Assembly (NCBI GenBank): GCA_033782935.1
Contig: JAWQEG010000255.1
Location: forward strand, 1 to 64,000
Length of the DNA stretch: 64,000 nucleotides
Direction: 5' to 3'
DNA from: Petrolisthes cinctipes
Lineage: Eukaryota > Arthropoda > Malacostraca > Decapoda > Porcellanidae
A program made the position numbers and the translations under genes. Numbering within the stretch: position 1 is the first letter of the stretch; each line of letters starts with the position of its first letter. Positions 23,631 to 37,839 of this stretch are shown here, piece after piece. Under the pieces are notes generated by a model that was not told the DNA's origin, did not search any database, and was given only the letters and a program-made list of their open reading frames with translations.

Positions 23631-25759
23631 TGTATGCATCTTCTATACCCGTTTATATCCCAAATTCAAGCTGAAAACACCCGAAAATTCGATATTTTTT
23701 TGTCCCAGAAGCGTTCTGTACATGCCTACTGATTGCTAGAATACTTTTAAAATATAGGCCCAAAACATGCTAAAAATCGATATTTTGGGTGCCCAAAGTC
23801 GATATCTGAATGCATTTTCTGTACCCGTTTATATCTCAAATTCATGCTCAAAACACCCGAAAACTCGATATTTTTGGGTCCCAGAAGCAATGTGTACATG
23901 CCTATTCCTTGTTAGAGTATTTTCAAAATACAGGCCCAAAACATGCTGAAAAACGATATTTGAGGTGCCCAAGTCAATATGTGTATGCATCTTCTGTACC
24001 CGTTTATATCCCAAATTCTGGCTCAAAACACCCAAAAATTCGATAATTTTGGGTCCCAGAAGGGATATTTACACGCCTACTCAGTGCTAAAATGTTTTAA
24101 GAATATAGGCTTAAAGCATGCTAAAAATCGACATTTTAGGTGTCCACAGTCGATATGTGCATACATCTTTTGTTCCCGTTTATATCCAAAATTCAGGCTC
24201 AAAACACCCGAAAATTCGATATTTTTGGGTCCCTGAAGCGATCTGTACATGCCTACTCAGTGCTAGAATATCTTTAAAATATAGTCCCAAAACATGCTAA
24301 AAATCGATATTTTAGGTGCTAAATGTCGATATGAGCATGCATTTTCTGTACCGGTTTAGATTACAAATTCAGGCTCAAAACACCCGAAAATTCGATAATT
24401 TTGGGTCCCAGAAGCAATCTTTACATGCCTATTCCGTGTTAGAGTATTTTCAAAATACAGGCCCAAAACATGCTGAAAATCGATATTTGAGGTGCCCAAA
24501 GTCAATATGTGTATGCATCTTCTATACCCTTTTATATCCCAAATTCAAGCTGAAAACACCCGAAAATTCGATATTTTTGTGTCCCAGAAGCGTTCTGTAC
24601 ATGCCTACTGATTGCTAGAATACTTTCAAAATATAGGCCCAAAACATGCTAAAAATCGATATTTTATGTTTCCCAAGTCGATATGTGCATGCATGTTCTG
24701 TACCCGTTTATATCTCAAATTTAGGCTCAAAACACCCGAAAATTCGATATTTTTGGGTCCCAGAAGCGATCTGTACATGCCTACTCCGTGTTAGAGTATT
24801 TAAAAATAGAGGCCCAAAACATGCTGAAAATCGATATTTTAGGTGCACAAAGTCAATATGTGTATGCATCTTCTGTACCCGTTTATATCCCAAATTCAGG
24901 CTCAAAACACCCGAAAACTTCGATATTTTTGGGTCCCTGAAGCGATCTGTACATGCCTACTCATTGCTAGAATACTTTCAAAATATAGGCCCAAATCATG
25001 CTAAAAATCGATATTTTGGGTGCCCAAAGTCGATATCTGCATGCATCTTCTGTACCCGTTTATATCTCAAATTCATGCTCAAAACACCCGAAAACTCGAT
25101 ATTTTTGGGTCCCAGAAGAGATCTGTACATGCCTAATCCGTGTTAGAGTACTTGCAAAATATAGGCCCAAAACATGCTCAAAATCGATATTTTAGGTGCC
25201 CAAAGTCGATATGTGCATGCATTTTCAGTACCCGTTTATATCTCAAATTCAGGCTCAAAACAACGGAAAATTCAATATTTTTGGGTCCCAGAAGCGATCT
25301 GTACATGCCTACTTCGTGTTAGAGTATTTTCAAAATAGATGCCCAAAACATGCTCAAAATCGATATTTTGGGTGCACAAAGTCAAAATGTGCATGCATCT
25401 TCTGTACCCGTTTATATCTCAAATTCAGCCTCAAAACACCTGAAAATTCGATATTTTCGGGTCCCAGAAGCGATCTGTACATGCCTACTCTTTGCTAGAA
25501 TGTTTTCAAAATACAGACTCAAAACATGCTCAAAATCGATATTTTAGGTGCAAAAAGTCGATATGTGCATACATCTTTTGTACCCGTTTATATCCCAAAT
25601 TCAGGCTTAAAACACCCGAAAATTCAATATTTTTGTGTGTCAGAAGCGATCTGTACATGCCTACTAAGTGCTGGAATATTTTCAAAATATAGGCCCAATA
25701 CATGCTAAAAATCGATATTTTAGGTGCCCAATGTCGATATCTGCATGCATCTTCTGTAC

Positions 25760-26341
25760 CCGTTTATATCTCAAATTCAGGCTCAAAACACCCGAAAATT
25801 CGATATTTTTAGGTCCCTGAAACGATCTGTACATGTCTACTCAGAGCTAAAATGTTTTCAAAATATAGGCTTAAAGCATGCTAAAATTCGATATTTTAGC
25901 TCCACGTATTCGATATGTGCATGCATCTTCTGTACCCGTTTATATCTCAAATTCAGGCTCAAAAAACCCGAAAATTCAATGTTTTTGGGTCCCAGAAGCA
26001 ATCTGTATATGCCTATTCAGTGATAGAGTATTTTTAAAATACAGGCCCAAAACATGCTAAAAATCGATATTTTGGGTGCCCAAAGTTGATATCTGTATGC
26101 ATCTTCAGTACCCGTTTATATCTCAAATTCAGACTAAAAACGACGGAAAATTCAATATTTTTGGGTCCCAGAAGCGATCTGTACATGCCTACTCAGTGCT
26201 AGAATTTTTTCACGATACAGACCCAAAATATGCTCAAAATCGATAATTTAGGTGCAAAAATTCGATAAGTGCATGCATCTTCAGTACCCGTTTATATCTC
26301 AAATGCAGGCTCAAAACACCCTAAAATTTGAGATTTTTGGG
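25760..26341 (+). repeat. Duplicated block, partner at about 28406-28987 (offset 2646)
   Basis: Shares rare variants in order with the partner: TTAGCTCCACGTATTCGAT, AAATTCAATGTTTTTGGG, AGTTGATATCTGTATGC, CTAAAAACGACGGAAAATTC and GGTGCAAAAATTCGATA. The offset is close to 15 monomers. The blocks are not adjacent, so this is a segmental duplication within the array. Confidence 0.85.
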
Positions 26342-27300
26342 TTTTAGAAGCAATCTGTACATGCCTACTCCTTGCTTGAATGTTTTCAAGATACAGACCC
26401 AAAACATGCTCAAAATCGATAATTTAGGGCAAAAAGTCGATATGTGCATGTATCTTCAGTACCGGTTTATATCTCAAATTCAGGCTAAAAAACACCCCAA
26501 TATTCAATAGTTTTAGGTTCCAGAAGCGATCTGTACATGTCTACTCAGTGCTAGAATGTTTTTAAAATATAGGTTTAAAACATGCTAAAAATTTATATTT
26601 TAGGTGTCCCAAGTCGATATGTGCATGCATCTTATGTACTCGTTTATATCTCAAATTCAGGTTCAAAACACGCAAAAATTCGATATTTTTAGGTCCCAGA
26701 AGTGACCTGTATATACCTACTCCACGCTAGAATGTTTTCATGATACAGAGCCAAAACATGCCCAAAATCGATATTTTAGGTGCAAAAAGTCGATATGTGC
26801 ATGCTTATTCAGTACCCGTTTATATCTCAAATTCAGGCTCAAAACACCCGAAAATTCGATATTTTTGGGTTTTAGATGTAATCTGTATATGCCTACTCCG
26901 TGTTTAAGTATTTTCAAAATACATGCCCAAAACATGCTGAAAATCGATATTTTAGCTGCCCATAGTCAATATGTGCATGCATCTTCTGTACCCGTTTATA
27001 TCTTAAATTCAGGCTCTAAACACCCGAAAATTCGATATTTTTGGGTCCCAGAAGCGATCTGTACATGCCTACGCAATGCTAGAATGTTTTCAAGATACAG
27101 ACCTAAAACATGCTAAAAATCGATATTTTAGATGCCCAATGTCGATATGTGCATGCATCTTCTGTACTGTACCCGTTTATATCTCAAATTCAGGCTCAAA
27201 ACTCCCAAAAATTCGGTATTTTTGTGTCCCAGAAGCGATCTGTATATGCCTACTCAGTGCTAGAATGTTTTCAAAATATAGGCTCAAAACATGCTAAAAA
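26300..27300 (+). repeat. Outlying relative of HOR2 sequence
   Basis: About 26330-26720 matches about 36529-36920 (offset 10199), sharing TCGATAATTTAGGGCAAAAA, ACACCCCAATATTCAATAG and AAATATAGGTTTAAAACATG. About 26840-27230 matches segments of HOR2, sharing GGGTTTTAGATG, TACGCAATGCTAGAATG and the 5-bp duplication TGTACTGTAC at 27163. It lies about 10 kb upstream of HOR2, so it is either a seed of HOR2 or a stray copy of it. Confidence 0.8.
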
Positions 27301-28689
27301 TCGATATTTTATGTTTCCCAAGTCGATATGTGCATGCATCTTCTGTACCCGTTTATATCTCAAATTTAGGCTCAAAACACCCGAAAATTCGATATTTTTG
27401 TGTCCCAGAAGCGATCTGTATATCCCTACTCCGTGTTTGAGTTTTTTCAAAATACATGCCCAAAACATGCTGAAAATCGAAATTTTAGCTGCCCATAGAC
27501 GATATGTGTATGCATCTTCTCTACCCGTTTATATCTCATATTCAGGCTCAAAACACCCGAAAATTCGATATTTTTTTGTCCCAGAAGCGATCTGTACATG
27601 CCTACTCATTGCTAGAATACTTTGAAAATACATGCCCAAAACATGCTAAAAATCGATATTTTATCTGCCCTTAGTCGATATGTGTATTCATCTTCTGTAC
27701 CCGTTTATATCTCAAATTCAGGCTCAAAACACCCGAAAATTCGATATTTTTGGGTCCCAGAAGCGATCTGTACATGCCTACTTCGTGTTAGTGTATTTTC
27801 AAAATATAGGCCCAAAACATGCTCAAAATCGATATTTTGGGTGACTTAAAGTCGATATGTGCATGCATCTTCTGTACCCGTTTATATCTCAAATTCAGGC
27901 TCATAACACCCAAAAATTCGATATTTTTGGGTCCCAGAAGCGACTTGTACATGCCTACTCTTTGCTAGAATGTTTTCAAGATACAGACCGAAAATATGCT
28001 CAAAATCGATATTTTAAGTGCAAAAAGTCGATATGTGCATGCATCTTCAGTACTCGTTTATATCTCAAATGCAGGCTCAAAATACGCGAAAATTCAATAT
28101 TTTTGGGTCCCAGAAGCGATCTGTACATGCCTACTCATTGCTAGAATACTTTCAAAATACATGCCCAAAACATGCTGAAAATCGATATTTTATCTGCCCT
28201 TAGTCGATATGTGTATGCATCTTCTGTACCCGTTTATATCTCATATTCAGGCTCAAAACAACGGAAAATTCAATAGTTTTGGGTCCCCGCAGCGATCTGG
28301 ACATGCCTACTTCGTGTTAGTGTATTTTCAAAATATAGGCCCAAAACATGCTCAAAATCGATATCTTAGGTACCCAATGTCGATATGTGCATGCTTATTC
28401 TGTACCCGTTTATATCTCAAATTCAGGCTCAAAACACCCGAAAATTCGATATTTTTAGGTCCCAGAAACGATCTGTACATGTCTACTCAGAGCTAAAATG
28501 TTTTCAAAATATAGGCTTAAAGCATGCTAAAATTCGATATTTTAGCTCCACGTATTCGATATGTGCATGCATCTTCTGTACCCGTTTATATCTCAAATTC
28601 AGGCTCAAAACACCCGAAAATTCAATGTTTTTGGGTCCCAGAAGCAATCTGTATATGCCTATTCAGTGATAGAGTAATTTCAAAATACA

Positions 28690-29945
28690 GGCCCAAAACA
28701 TGCTAAAAATCGATATTTTGGGTGCCCAAAGTTGATATCTGTATGCATCTTCAGTACCCGTTTATATCTCAAATTCAGACTAAAAACGACGGAAAATTCA
28801 ATATTTTTGGGTCCCAGAAGCGATCTGTACATGCCTACTCAGTGCTAGAATTTTTTTACGATACAGACCCAAAATATGCTCAAAATCGATAATTTAGGTG
28901 CAAAAATTCGATATGTGCATGCATCTTCAGTACCCGTTTATATCTCAAATGCAGGCTCAAAACACCCGAAAATTTGAGATTTTTGGGTCCCCGAAACGAT
29001 CTGTACATGTCTACTTAGTGCTAGACTCTTTTCAAAATATAGGCTTAAAACATGCTAAAAATCGATATTTTACGTGTCCAAGGTCGATATGTGCATACAT
29101 CTTTTGTACCCGTTTATATCCCAAATTCTGGATCAAAACACCCGAAAATTCGATATTTTTGGGTCCCAGAAGCGATCTGTACATGCCTACTCCGTGTTAG
29201 AGTATTTTCAAAATACAGGCCCAAAACATGCTGATAATCGATATTTGAGGTGCCCAAAGTTAATATGTGTATGGATCTTCTGTACCCGTTTATATCCCAA
29301 ATTTATGCTCAAAACACCCGAAAATTCGATATTTTTGGGTCCCAGAAGCGATCTGTACATGCCTACTCCTTGTTAGAGTATTTTCAAAATATAGGCCCAA
29401 AACATGCTAAAAATCGATATCTTGGGTGCCGAAAGTTGATATATTCATGCATCTTCAGTACCCGTTTATATCTCAAATTCAGGCTCAAAACACCCGAAAA
29501 TTCGAAATTTTTGGGTGACAGAAGCGATCTGTACATGCCTACTCCATGTTAGAGTATTTTCAAAATACATGCTCAAAGCATGCTGAAAATCGATATTTTA
29601 GCTCCACATAGTCGATATGTGTATGCATCTTCTGTACCCGTTTATATCTCAAATTCAGGCTCAAAACACCCAAAAATTCGATATTTTTGGGTCCCAGAAA
29701 CGATCTGTACATGCCTACTCCGTGTTAGAGTACTTTTTGAATTTCAGGCCCAAAACATGCTGAAAATTGATATTTTAGGTGCCCAAAGTGGATATGAGCA
29801 TGCATCTTCTGTACCCGTTTATATCTCAAATTCAGACTCAAGACACCCGAAAATTCGATATTTTTTGGTCCCAAAAGCGACTTGTACATGCCTACTCTTT
29901 GCTAGAATGTTTTCAAGATACAGACCTAAAATATGCTCAAAATCG
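28690..29945 (+). repeat. 1.25-kb block duplicated at about 32736-34344
   Basis: From 28690 to about 29160 the partner is 4046 bp downstream. From about 29160 to 29945 it is 4399 bp downstream. The difference of 353 bp is two monomers, present in the second copy at about 33207-33558. Shared rare variants include CGAGATTTTTGGG-type changes, CATGCTGATAATCGATATTTG, GTGCCGAAAGTTGATATATT and AGAGTACTTTTTGAATTTC. Confidence 0.85.
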
Positions 29946-32184
29946 ATATTTGAAGTGCCCAAAGTCAATATGTGTATGTATCTTCTGTACACGTTTATAT
30001 CTCAAATGCAGGCTCAAAATACGCGAAAATTCAATATTTTTGGGTCCCAGAAGCGATCTGTACATGCCTACTTCGTGTTAGAGTATTTTCAAAATACAGG
30101 CCAAAAACATGCTGAAAATCGATATTTGAGGTGCCCAAAGTCAATATGTGTATGCATGTTCTGTACCCTTTTATATCCCAAATTCTGGCTCAAAACACCC
30201 GAAAATTCGATGTTTTTGGGTCCCAGAAGCGATTTGTACATGTCTACTCAGTGCTAGAATGTTTTCAAAATATAGGCTTAAAACATGCTAAAATTCGATA
30301 TTTTAATTGTCCAAAGTCGATATGTGCATACCTCTTTTGTACCCGTTTATATCCCAAATTCAGGCTCAAAACACCCAAAAATTTAATATTTTAGGGTCCC
30401 AGAAGCGATCTGTACATGCCTACTCAGTGATAGAATATTTTCAAAATATTGGCCCAAAACATACTAAAAATCGATATTTTGGGGGCCCAAAGTCTATAAG
30501 TGCATGCATCTTCTGTACCCGTTTATATCTCAAATTCAGGCTGAAAACACCTGAAAATTAGATATTTTTGTGTCCCAGAAGCGATATGTACATGCCTACT
30601 CCTTCTTAGAATGTTTTAAAGATACCGACCCAAAACATGCTCAAAATCGATATTTAAGGTGCCCAAAGTGGATATGAGCATGCATCTTCTGTACCCGATT
30701 ATATCTCAAATTCAGGCTCAAAATACCCGAAAAATCGATATTTTTGCGTCCAAGAAGCGATCTGTACATGCCTCCTCTGTGTTAGAGTATTTTTAAAATA
30801 TAGGCTTAAAACATGTTAAAAATCGTTATTTTACGTGTCCAAAGTCGATATGTGCATACATCTTTTGTACCCGTTTATATCCCAAATTCAGGCTCAAAAC
30901 ACCCGAAAATTCGATATTTTTGGGTCCCTTAATCGATCTGTACATGCCTACTCCGTGTTAGAGTATTTTCAAAATACAGGCCCAAAACATGCTCAAAATC
31001 GATATTTTTGGTGCAAAGAGTCGATATGTGCATGCATCTTCATTACCTGTTTACATATCAAATTCAGGCTCAAAACACCCGAAAATTCAATATTTTTGGG
31101 TTCCAAAAGCGATCTTTACATGCCTATTCAGTGCTATAATGTTTTCAATATACATGCCCAAAACATGCTGAAAATCGATATTTTAGCTCCACATAGTCGA
31201 TATGTGCATGCATCTTCTGTACCCGTTTATATCTCAAATTCAGTCTCAAAACACCCGAAAATTCAATGTTTTTGGGTCCCAGAAGCAATCTGTATATGCC
31301 TATTCCGTGTTAGAGTATTTTCAAAATACAGGCCCAAAACATGCTGAAAATCGATATTTGAGGTGCCCAAAGTCGATATGTGTATGTATCTTCTGTACCC
31401 GTTTATATCTCAAATGAAGGCTCAAAACACACGAAAATTCGATATTTTTGGTTCCTGAAGCGATCTGTACATGCCTACTCAGTAATAGAATATTTTTAAA
31501 ATATAGGCCCAAAACAAGCTAAAAATCGATATTTTAGGTGCCCAAAGTGGATATGTGCATGCATCTTCTGTACCCGATTATATCTCAAATTCAGTCACAA
31601 AATACCCGAAAATTCAATGTTTTTGGGTCCCAGAAGCAATCTGTATATGCCTATTCCGTGTTAGAGTATTTTCAAAATACAGGCCCAAAACATGCTGAAA
31701 ATCGATATTTGAGGTGCCCAAATTCAATATTTGTATGTATCTTCTGTACCCGTTTATATCTCAAATGAAGGCTCAAAACACACGAAAATTCGATATTTTT
31801 GGTTCCAGAAGCGATCTGTACATGCCTACTCTTTGCTAGAATGTTTTCAAGATACAGACCTAAAATATGCTCAAAATCGATATTTTAGGTGCAAAAATTG
31901 GATATGTGCATGCATCTTCAGTACCCGTTTATATCTCAAATGCAGGCTCAAAATTCCCGAAAATTCGATGTTTTTGGGCCCCAGAAGCAATCTGTACATG
32001 CCTATTCCGTGTTAGAGTATTTTCAAAATACTGGCCCAAAACATGCTGAAAATCGATATTTGAGGTGCCCAAAGTCAATATGTGTATGTATCTTCTGTAC
32101 CCGTTTATATCCCAAATTCAGGCTCAAAACACCCGAAAATTAGATATTTTTTGGTCCCAGAAGCGATCTGTACATGCCTAGTCT

Positions 32185-32590
32185 GTGTTAGAGTATTTTC
32201 AAAATATAGGCCTAAAACATGCTAAAAATCTATATTTTAGGTGTCCAAAGTCGATATGTGCATGCATCTTCTGTACCCGTTTATATCCCAAATTCAGGCT
32301 CAAAACACCCGAAAATAAGATATCTTTGTGTCACAGAAGATATCTGTACATGCCTACTTCGTGTTACAGTATTTTCAAAATACATGCCCAAAACATGCTG
32401 AAAATCGATATTTGAGGTGCCCAAAGTCAATATGTGTATGTATCTTCTGTACCCGTTTATATCCCAAATAAAGGCTCAAAACACCCGAAAATTCGATATT
32501 TTTGGTTCCAGAAGCGATCTGTACATGCCTACTCAGTAATAGAATATTTTTAAAATATAGGCCCAAAACAAGCTACAAATCGATATTTTA
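32185..32590 (+). repeat. Block duplicated at about 34474-34879 (offset 2289)
   Basis: Shared rare variants: AGAAGATATCTGTACATGCC, ACTTCGTGTTACAGTATTTT and AGTAATAGAATATTTTTAAA. The offset is 13 monomers plus one base. Confidence 0.8.
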
Positions 32591-35520
32591 GGTGCCCAAA
32601 GTGGATATGAGCATGCATCTTCTGTACCCGATTATATCTCAAATTCAGTCACAAAATACCCGAAAATTCAATGTTTTTGGGTCCCAGAAGCAATCTGTAT
32701 ATGCCTATTCCGTGTTAGACTATTTTCAAAATACAGGCCTAAAACATGCTAAAAATCGATTTTTTGTGTGCCCAAAGTTGATACCTGCATGCATCTTCAG
32801 TACCTGTTTATATCTTAAATACAGGCTAAAAACGACGGAAAATTCAATTTTTTTGGGTCCCAGAAGCGATCTGTACATGCCTACTCAGTGCTAGAATTTT
32901 TTCAAGATACAGACCCAAAATATACTCAAAATCGATAATTTAGGTGCAAAAAGTCGATATGTGCATGCATCTTCAGTACCCGTTTATATCTCAAATGCAG
33001 GCTCAAAACACCCGAAAATTCGAGATTTTTGGGTCCCCGAAGCGATCTGTACATGTCTACTTAGTGCTAGAATCTTTTCAAAATATAGGCTTAAAACATG
33101 CTAAAAATCGATATTTTACGTGTCCAAAGTCGATATGTGCATACATCTTTTGTACCCGTTTATATACCAAATTCTGGATCAAAACACCCGAAAATTCGAT
33201 ATTTTTGGGTCACAGAAGCTATATGTACATGCCTACTCAGTAAAAGAATATTTTCAAAATATAAGCCCAAAACAAGCTAAAAATCGATATTATAGGTGCC
33301 CAATGTCGATATGTGCATGCATATGCTGTACACGTATATATCTCAATTTCAGGCTCAAAACACCCGAAAATTTAATATTTTTGGGTCCCAGAAGCGATCT
33401 GTACAAGCCTACTCCGTGTTAGAAAACTTTCAAAATACAGGCCATAAAACATGCTTAAAATCGATATTTTAGGTGTCCAAAGTCGATATGTGCATGCATC
33501 TTCTTTTTCCGTTTATATCTTAAATTCAGGCTCAAAACACCCGAAAATTAGATATTTTTGGGTCCCAGAAGCGATCTGTACATGCCTAGTCCGTGTTAGA
33601 GTATTTTCAAAATACAGGTCCAAAACATGCTGATAATCGATATTTGAGGGGCCCAAAGTTAATATGTGTATGGATCTTCTGTACCCGTTTATATCCCAAA
33701 TTCATGCTCAAAACACCCGAAAATTCGATATTTTTGGGTCCCAGAAGCGATCTGTACATGCCTACTCCTTGTTAGAGTATTTTCAAAATATAGGCCCAAA
33801 ACATGCTAAAAATCGATATCTTGGGTGCCGAAAGTTGATATATTCATGCATCTTCAGTACCCGTTTATATCTCAAATTTAGGCTCAAAACACCCGAAAAT
33901 TCGAAATTTTTGGGTGACAGAAGCGATCTGTACATGCCTACTCCGTGTTAGAGTATTTTCAAAATACATGCTCAAAGCATGCTGAAAATCGATATTTTAG
34001 CTCCACATAGTCGATATGTGTATGCATCTTCTGTACCCGTTTATATCTCAAATTCAGGCTCAAAACACCCGAAAATTCGATATTTTTGGGTCCCAGAAGC
34101 GATCTGTACATGCCTACTCTGTGTTAGAGTACTTTTTGAATTTCAGGCCCAAAACATGCTGAAAATCGATATTTTAGGTGCCCAAAGTGGATATGAGCAT
34201 GCATCTTCTGTACCCGTTTATATCTCAAATTCAGACTCAAGACACCCGAAAATTCGATATTTTTTGGTCCCAGAAGCGACTTGTACATGCCTACTCTTTG
34301 CTAGAATGTTTTCAAGATACAGACCTAAAATATGCTCAAAATCGATATTTTAGGTGAAAAAATTGGATATGTGCATGCATCTTCAGTACCCGTTTATATC
34401 TCAAACGCAGGCTCAAAATTCCCGAAAATTCGATGTTTTGGGGTCCCAGAAGTGATCTGTACATGCCTACTCTGTGTTAGAGTATTTTCAAAATATAGGC
34501 CTAAAACATGCTAAAAATCGATATTTTAGGTGTCCAAAGTCGATATGTGCATGCATCTTCTGTACCCGTTTATATCCCAAATTCAGGCTCAAAACACCCG
34601 AAAATTAGATATTTTTGTGTCACAGAAGATATCTGTACATGCCTACTTCGTGTTACAGTATTTTCAAAATACATGCCCAAAACATGCTGAAAATCGATAT
34701 TTGAGGTGCCCAAAGTCAATATGTGTATGTATCTTCTGTACCCGTTTATATCTCAAATGAAGTCTCAAAACACCTGAAAATTCGATATTTTTGGTTCCAG
34801 AAGCGATCTGTACATGCCTACTCAGTAATAGAATATTTTTAAAATATAGGCCCAAAACAAGCTAAAAATCTATATTTTAGGTGCCCAAAGTCGATATGTG
34901 CATACATCTTCTGTACCCGTTTATATCTCAAATTCAGGCTCAAAATACCCGAAAATTCGATATTTTTGGGTCCAAGAAGCGATCTGTACATGCCTACTCC
35001 GTGTTAGAGTACTTTAAAAATACAGGCCCAAAACATGCTGAAAATCGATATTTTAGGTGCCCAAAGTCGATATGTGCATGCATCTTCTGTACCCGATTAT
35101 ATCTCAAATTCAGGCTCAAAATACCCGAAAATTTGATATGTTTAGGTCCCAGAAGCAATCTGTACATGCCTATTCCGTGTTAGAGTATTTTGAAAATACT
35201 TACCCAAAACATGCTGATAATCGATATTTGAGGTGCCCAAAGTCAATATGTGTACGGATCTTCTGTACCCGTTTATATCCCAAATTCATGCTCAAAACAA
35301 TCGAAAATTCGATATTTTTGTGTCCCAGAAGCGATGTGTACATGCCTACTCCGTGTTGGAGTATTTTCAAATTATAGACCGAAAACATGCTTAAAATCGA
35401 TATTTTGGGTGCCCAAAGTCGATATGTGCATGCATCTTCTGTTCCCGTTTATATCTTAAATTTAGGCTCATAACACCCGAAAATTCGATATTTTCGGGTC
35501 CCAGAAGCGATCTGTACATG

Positions 35521-35540
35521 CCTACTCAGATATAGGCCCA
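35521..35540 (+). other. Intra-monomer deletion of about 18 bp
   Basis: CCTACTCAGATATAGGCCC lacks the usual TGCTAGAATATTTTCAAA between CTCAG and ATATAGG. It is a private deletion; no second copy was seen. Confidence 0.7.
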
Positions 35541-35544
35541 AAAC

Positions 35545-36550
35545 ATGCTGAAAATCGATATTTTAGGTGCACAAAGTCAATATGTGTATGCATCTTCTTC
35601 ACCCTTTTATATCCCAAATTCAACCTCAAAACACCCAAAAATTCGGTATTTTTGGGTCCCAGAAGCGATCTGTACATGCCTACTTCATGCTAGAATGTTT
35701 TCAAGATACAGACCCAAAACAAGCTTAAAATCGATATTTTAGGTGCAAAAAGTCGATATGTGCATGTATCTTCAGTACCGGTTTACATCTCAAATTCAGG
35801 CTCAAACACCCGAATATTCAATAATTTTAAATTCCAGAAATGATCTGTACATGTTTACTCTGTGTTAAAATGTTTTCAAAATATAGACTCAAAACATGCT
35901 AAAAATCGATATTTTGGGTGCCCAAAGTCGATATGTACATGTATTTTCTGTACCCGATTATATCTCAAATTCAGACTCAAAATACCCGAAAATTCGATAT
36001 TTTTGTGACCCAGAAGCGATCTGTACATGCATATTCCGTGTTAGAATACTTTCAAAATATAGGCCCAAAACATGCTCAAAATTGATATTTTGGGTGCCCA
36101 AAGTCGATATGTGCATGCATATTCTGTACCCGTTTATATCTCAAATTCAGGCTCAAAACACCCGAAAATTCGGTATTTTTGGGTCCCAGAAGCGATCTGT
36201 ACATGCGTACTCAGAGCTAGAATTTTTTTTCAAAATATAGGCTTAAAACATGCTAGAAATCGATATTTTATGTGCAAAAAGTCGATATGTGCATGCATCC
36301 TCTGTACCCGTTTATATTTCAAATTCAGGCTCAAAACACCCGAAAATTCGATATTTTTAGGAACGAGAAGCGATATGTACATGCCTACTCCGTGTTAGAG
36401 TATTTTCAAAATACAGGTCCAAAACATGCTCAAAATCGATATTTTGGGTGCCCAAAGTCTATATGTGCATGCATCTTCTGTACGCGTTTTTTATATTTCA
36501 AATTCAGGCTCAAAACACCCGAAAATTCAATATTTTTGGGTTTTAGAAGC
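35545..36550 (+). repeat. Diverged HOR2-like segment
   Basis: Contains in order several monomers later found in HOR2: ACAAGCTTAAAATCG with CACCCGAATATTCAATA (about 35715-35822, compare 39957-40060), TAGAATTTTTTTTCAAAATA (about 36223), AGGAACGAGAAGCGATATG (about 36359) and CGCGTTTTTTATATTTC (about 36484). It differs from the HOR2 copies more than they differ from one another. Confidence 0.8.
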
Positions 36551-37839
36551 AATCTGTACATGCCTACTCCTTGCTTGAATGTTTTCAAGATACAGACCCA
36601 AAACATGCTCAAAATCGATAATTTAGGGCAAAAAGTCGATATGTGCATGTATCTTCAGTACCGGTTTATATCTCAAATTCAGGCTAAAAAACACCCCAAT
36701 ATTCAATAGTTTTAGGTTCCAGAAGCGATCTGTACATGTCTACTCAGTGCTAGAATGTTTTTAAAATATAGGTTTAAAACATGCTAAAAATTTATATTTT
36801 AGGTGTCCCAAGTCGATATGTGCATGCATCTTCTTTACTCGTTTATATCTCAAATTCAGGCTCAAAACACGCGAAAATTCGATATTTTTCGGCCCCAGAA
36901 GTGACCTGTTTATACCTACTCAGTGCTAGAATATTTTCAAAATAAAAGCCAAATACATGCTAAAAATCGATATTTTAGGTGCCCAATGTCGATATGTGCA
37001 TGCATCTTCTGTACCCGTTTATATCTCAAATTCAGACTCAAGACACCCGAAAATTCGATATTTTTGCGTCACAGAAGCGACTTGTACATGCCTACTCTTT
37101 GCTAGAATGTTTTCAAGATACAGACCAAAAATATGCTCAAAATCGATATATTTGGTGCAAAAAGTCGATATGTGCATGCATCTTCAGTAGCCGTTTATAT
37201 CTCAAATGCAGGCTCAAAACACACGAAAATTCGTTATTTTTGGTTCCAGAAGCGATCTGTACATGCCTACTTCTTGTTAGAGTATTTTCACAATACAGAC
37301 CCATAACATGCTCAAAATCGATATTTTAGGTGCAAAGAGTCGATATGTGCATGCATCTTCATTACCTGTTTACATATCAAATTCAGGCTCAAAACTCCCG
37401 AAAATTCAATATTTTTGGGTTCCAGAAGCGATCTGTACATGCCTACTCAGTCCTAGAATGTTTTCAAAATATAGTCTCAAAACATGCTAAAAATCGATAT
37501 TTTAGGTGTCTCAAGTCAATAAGTGAATGCATGTTCTGTACCCGTTTATATCTCAAATTCAAGCTGAAAACACTCGAAAATTCGATATTTTTGGGTCCCA
37601 GAAGCGATCTGTACATGCCTACTCCGTGTTAGAGTATTTTCAAAATACATGCCCAAAACATGCTGAAAATCGGTATTTTAGATGCCCATAGTCGATAAGT
37701 GCATGCATCTTCTGTACCCGTTTATATCTCAAATTCAGGCTCAAAATACTCGAAAATTCAAAATTTTTGGGTCCCAGAAGCGATCTGTACATGCCTAATC
37801 CGTGTTAGAGTACTTTAAAAATACAGGCCCAAAACATGC

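Larger units (their letters stand above)
14246..25700 (+). repeat. Domain 3: heterogeneous monomers with loose 4- to 8-monomer periodicity
   Basis: About 65 monomers. The variant pair GAAAACTCGATATTTTTGGG plus CAGAAGAGATCTGTAC recurs at about 18599, 19652, 20536, 21240, 21944 and 25089, at spacings near multiples of 176 (1056, about 880, 704, 704). GGTGCTAAATGTCGATAT with a following TGCATTTTCTGTACCGGT recurs at about 19060, 20820, 21530, 22575 and 24320. These are decayed or young, incompletely spread multi-monomer units rather than a clean HOR. Confidence 0.7.

Noticed and set aside
23600..35540. Possible transposon excision scars at the two short intra-monomer deletions
   Set aside because: Both are private 18-22 bp losses with at most short microhomology and no target duplication; slippage or end joining explains them.
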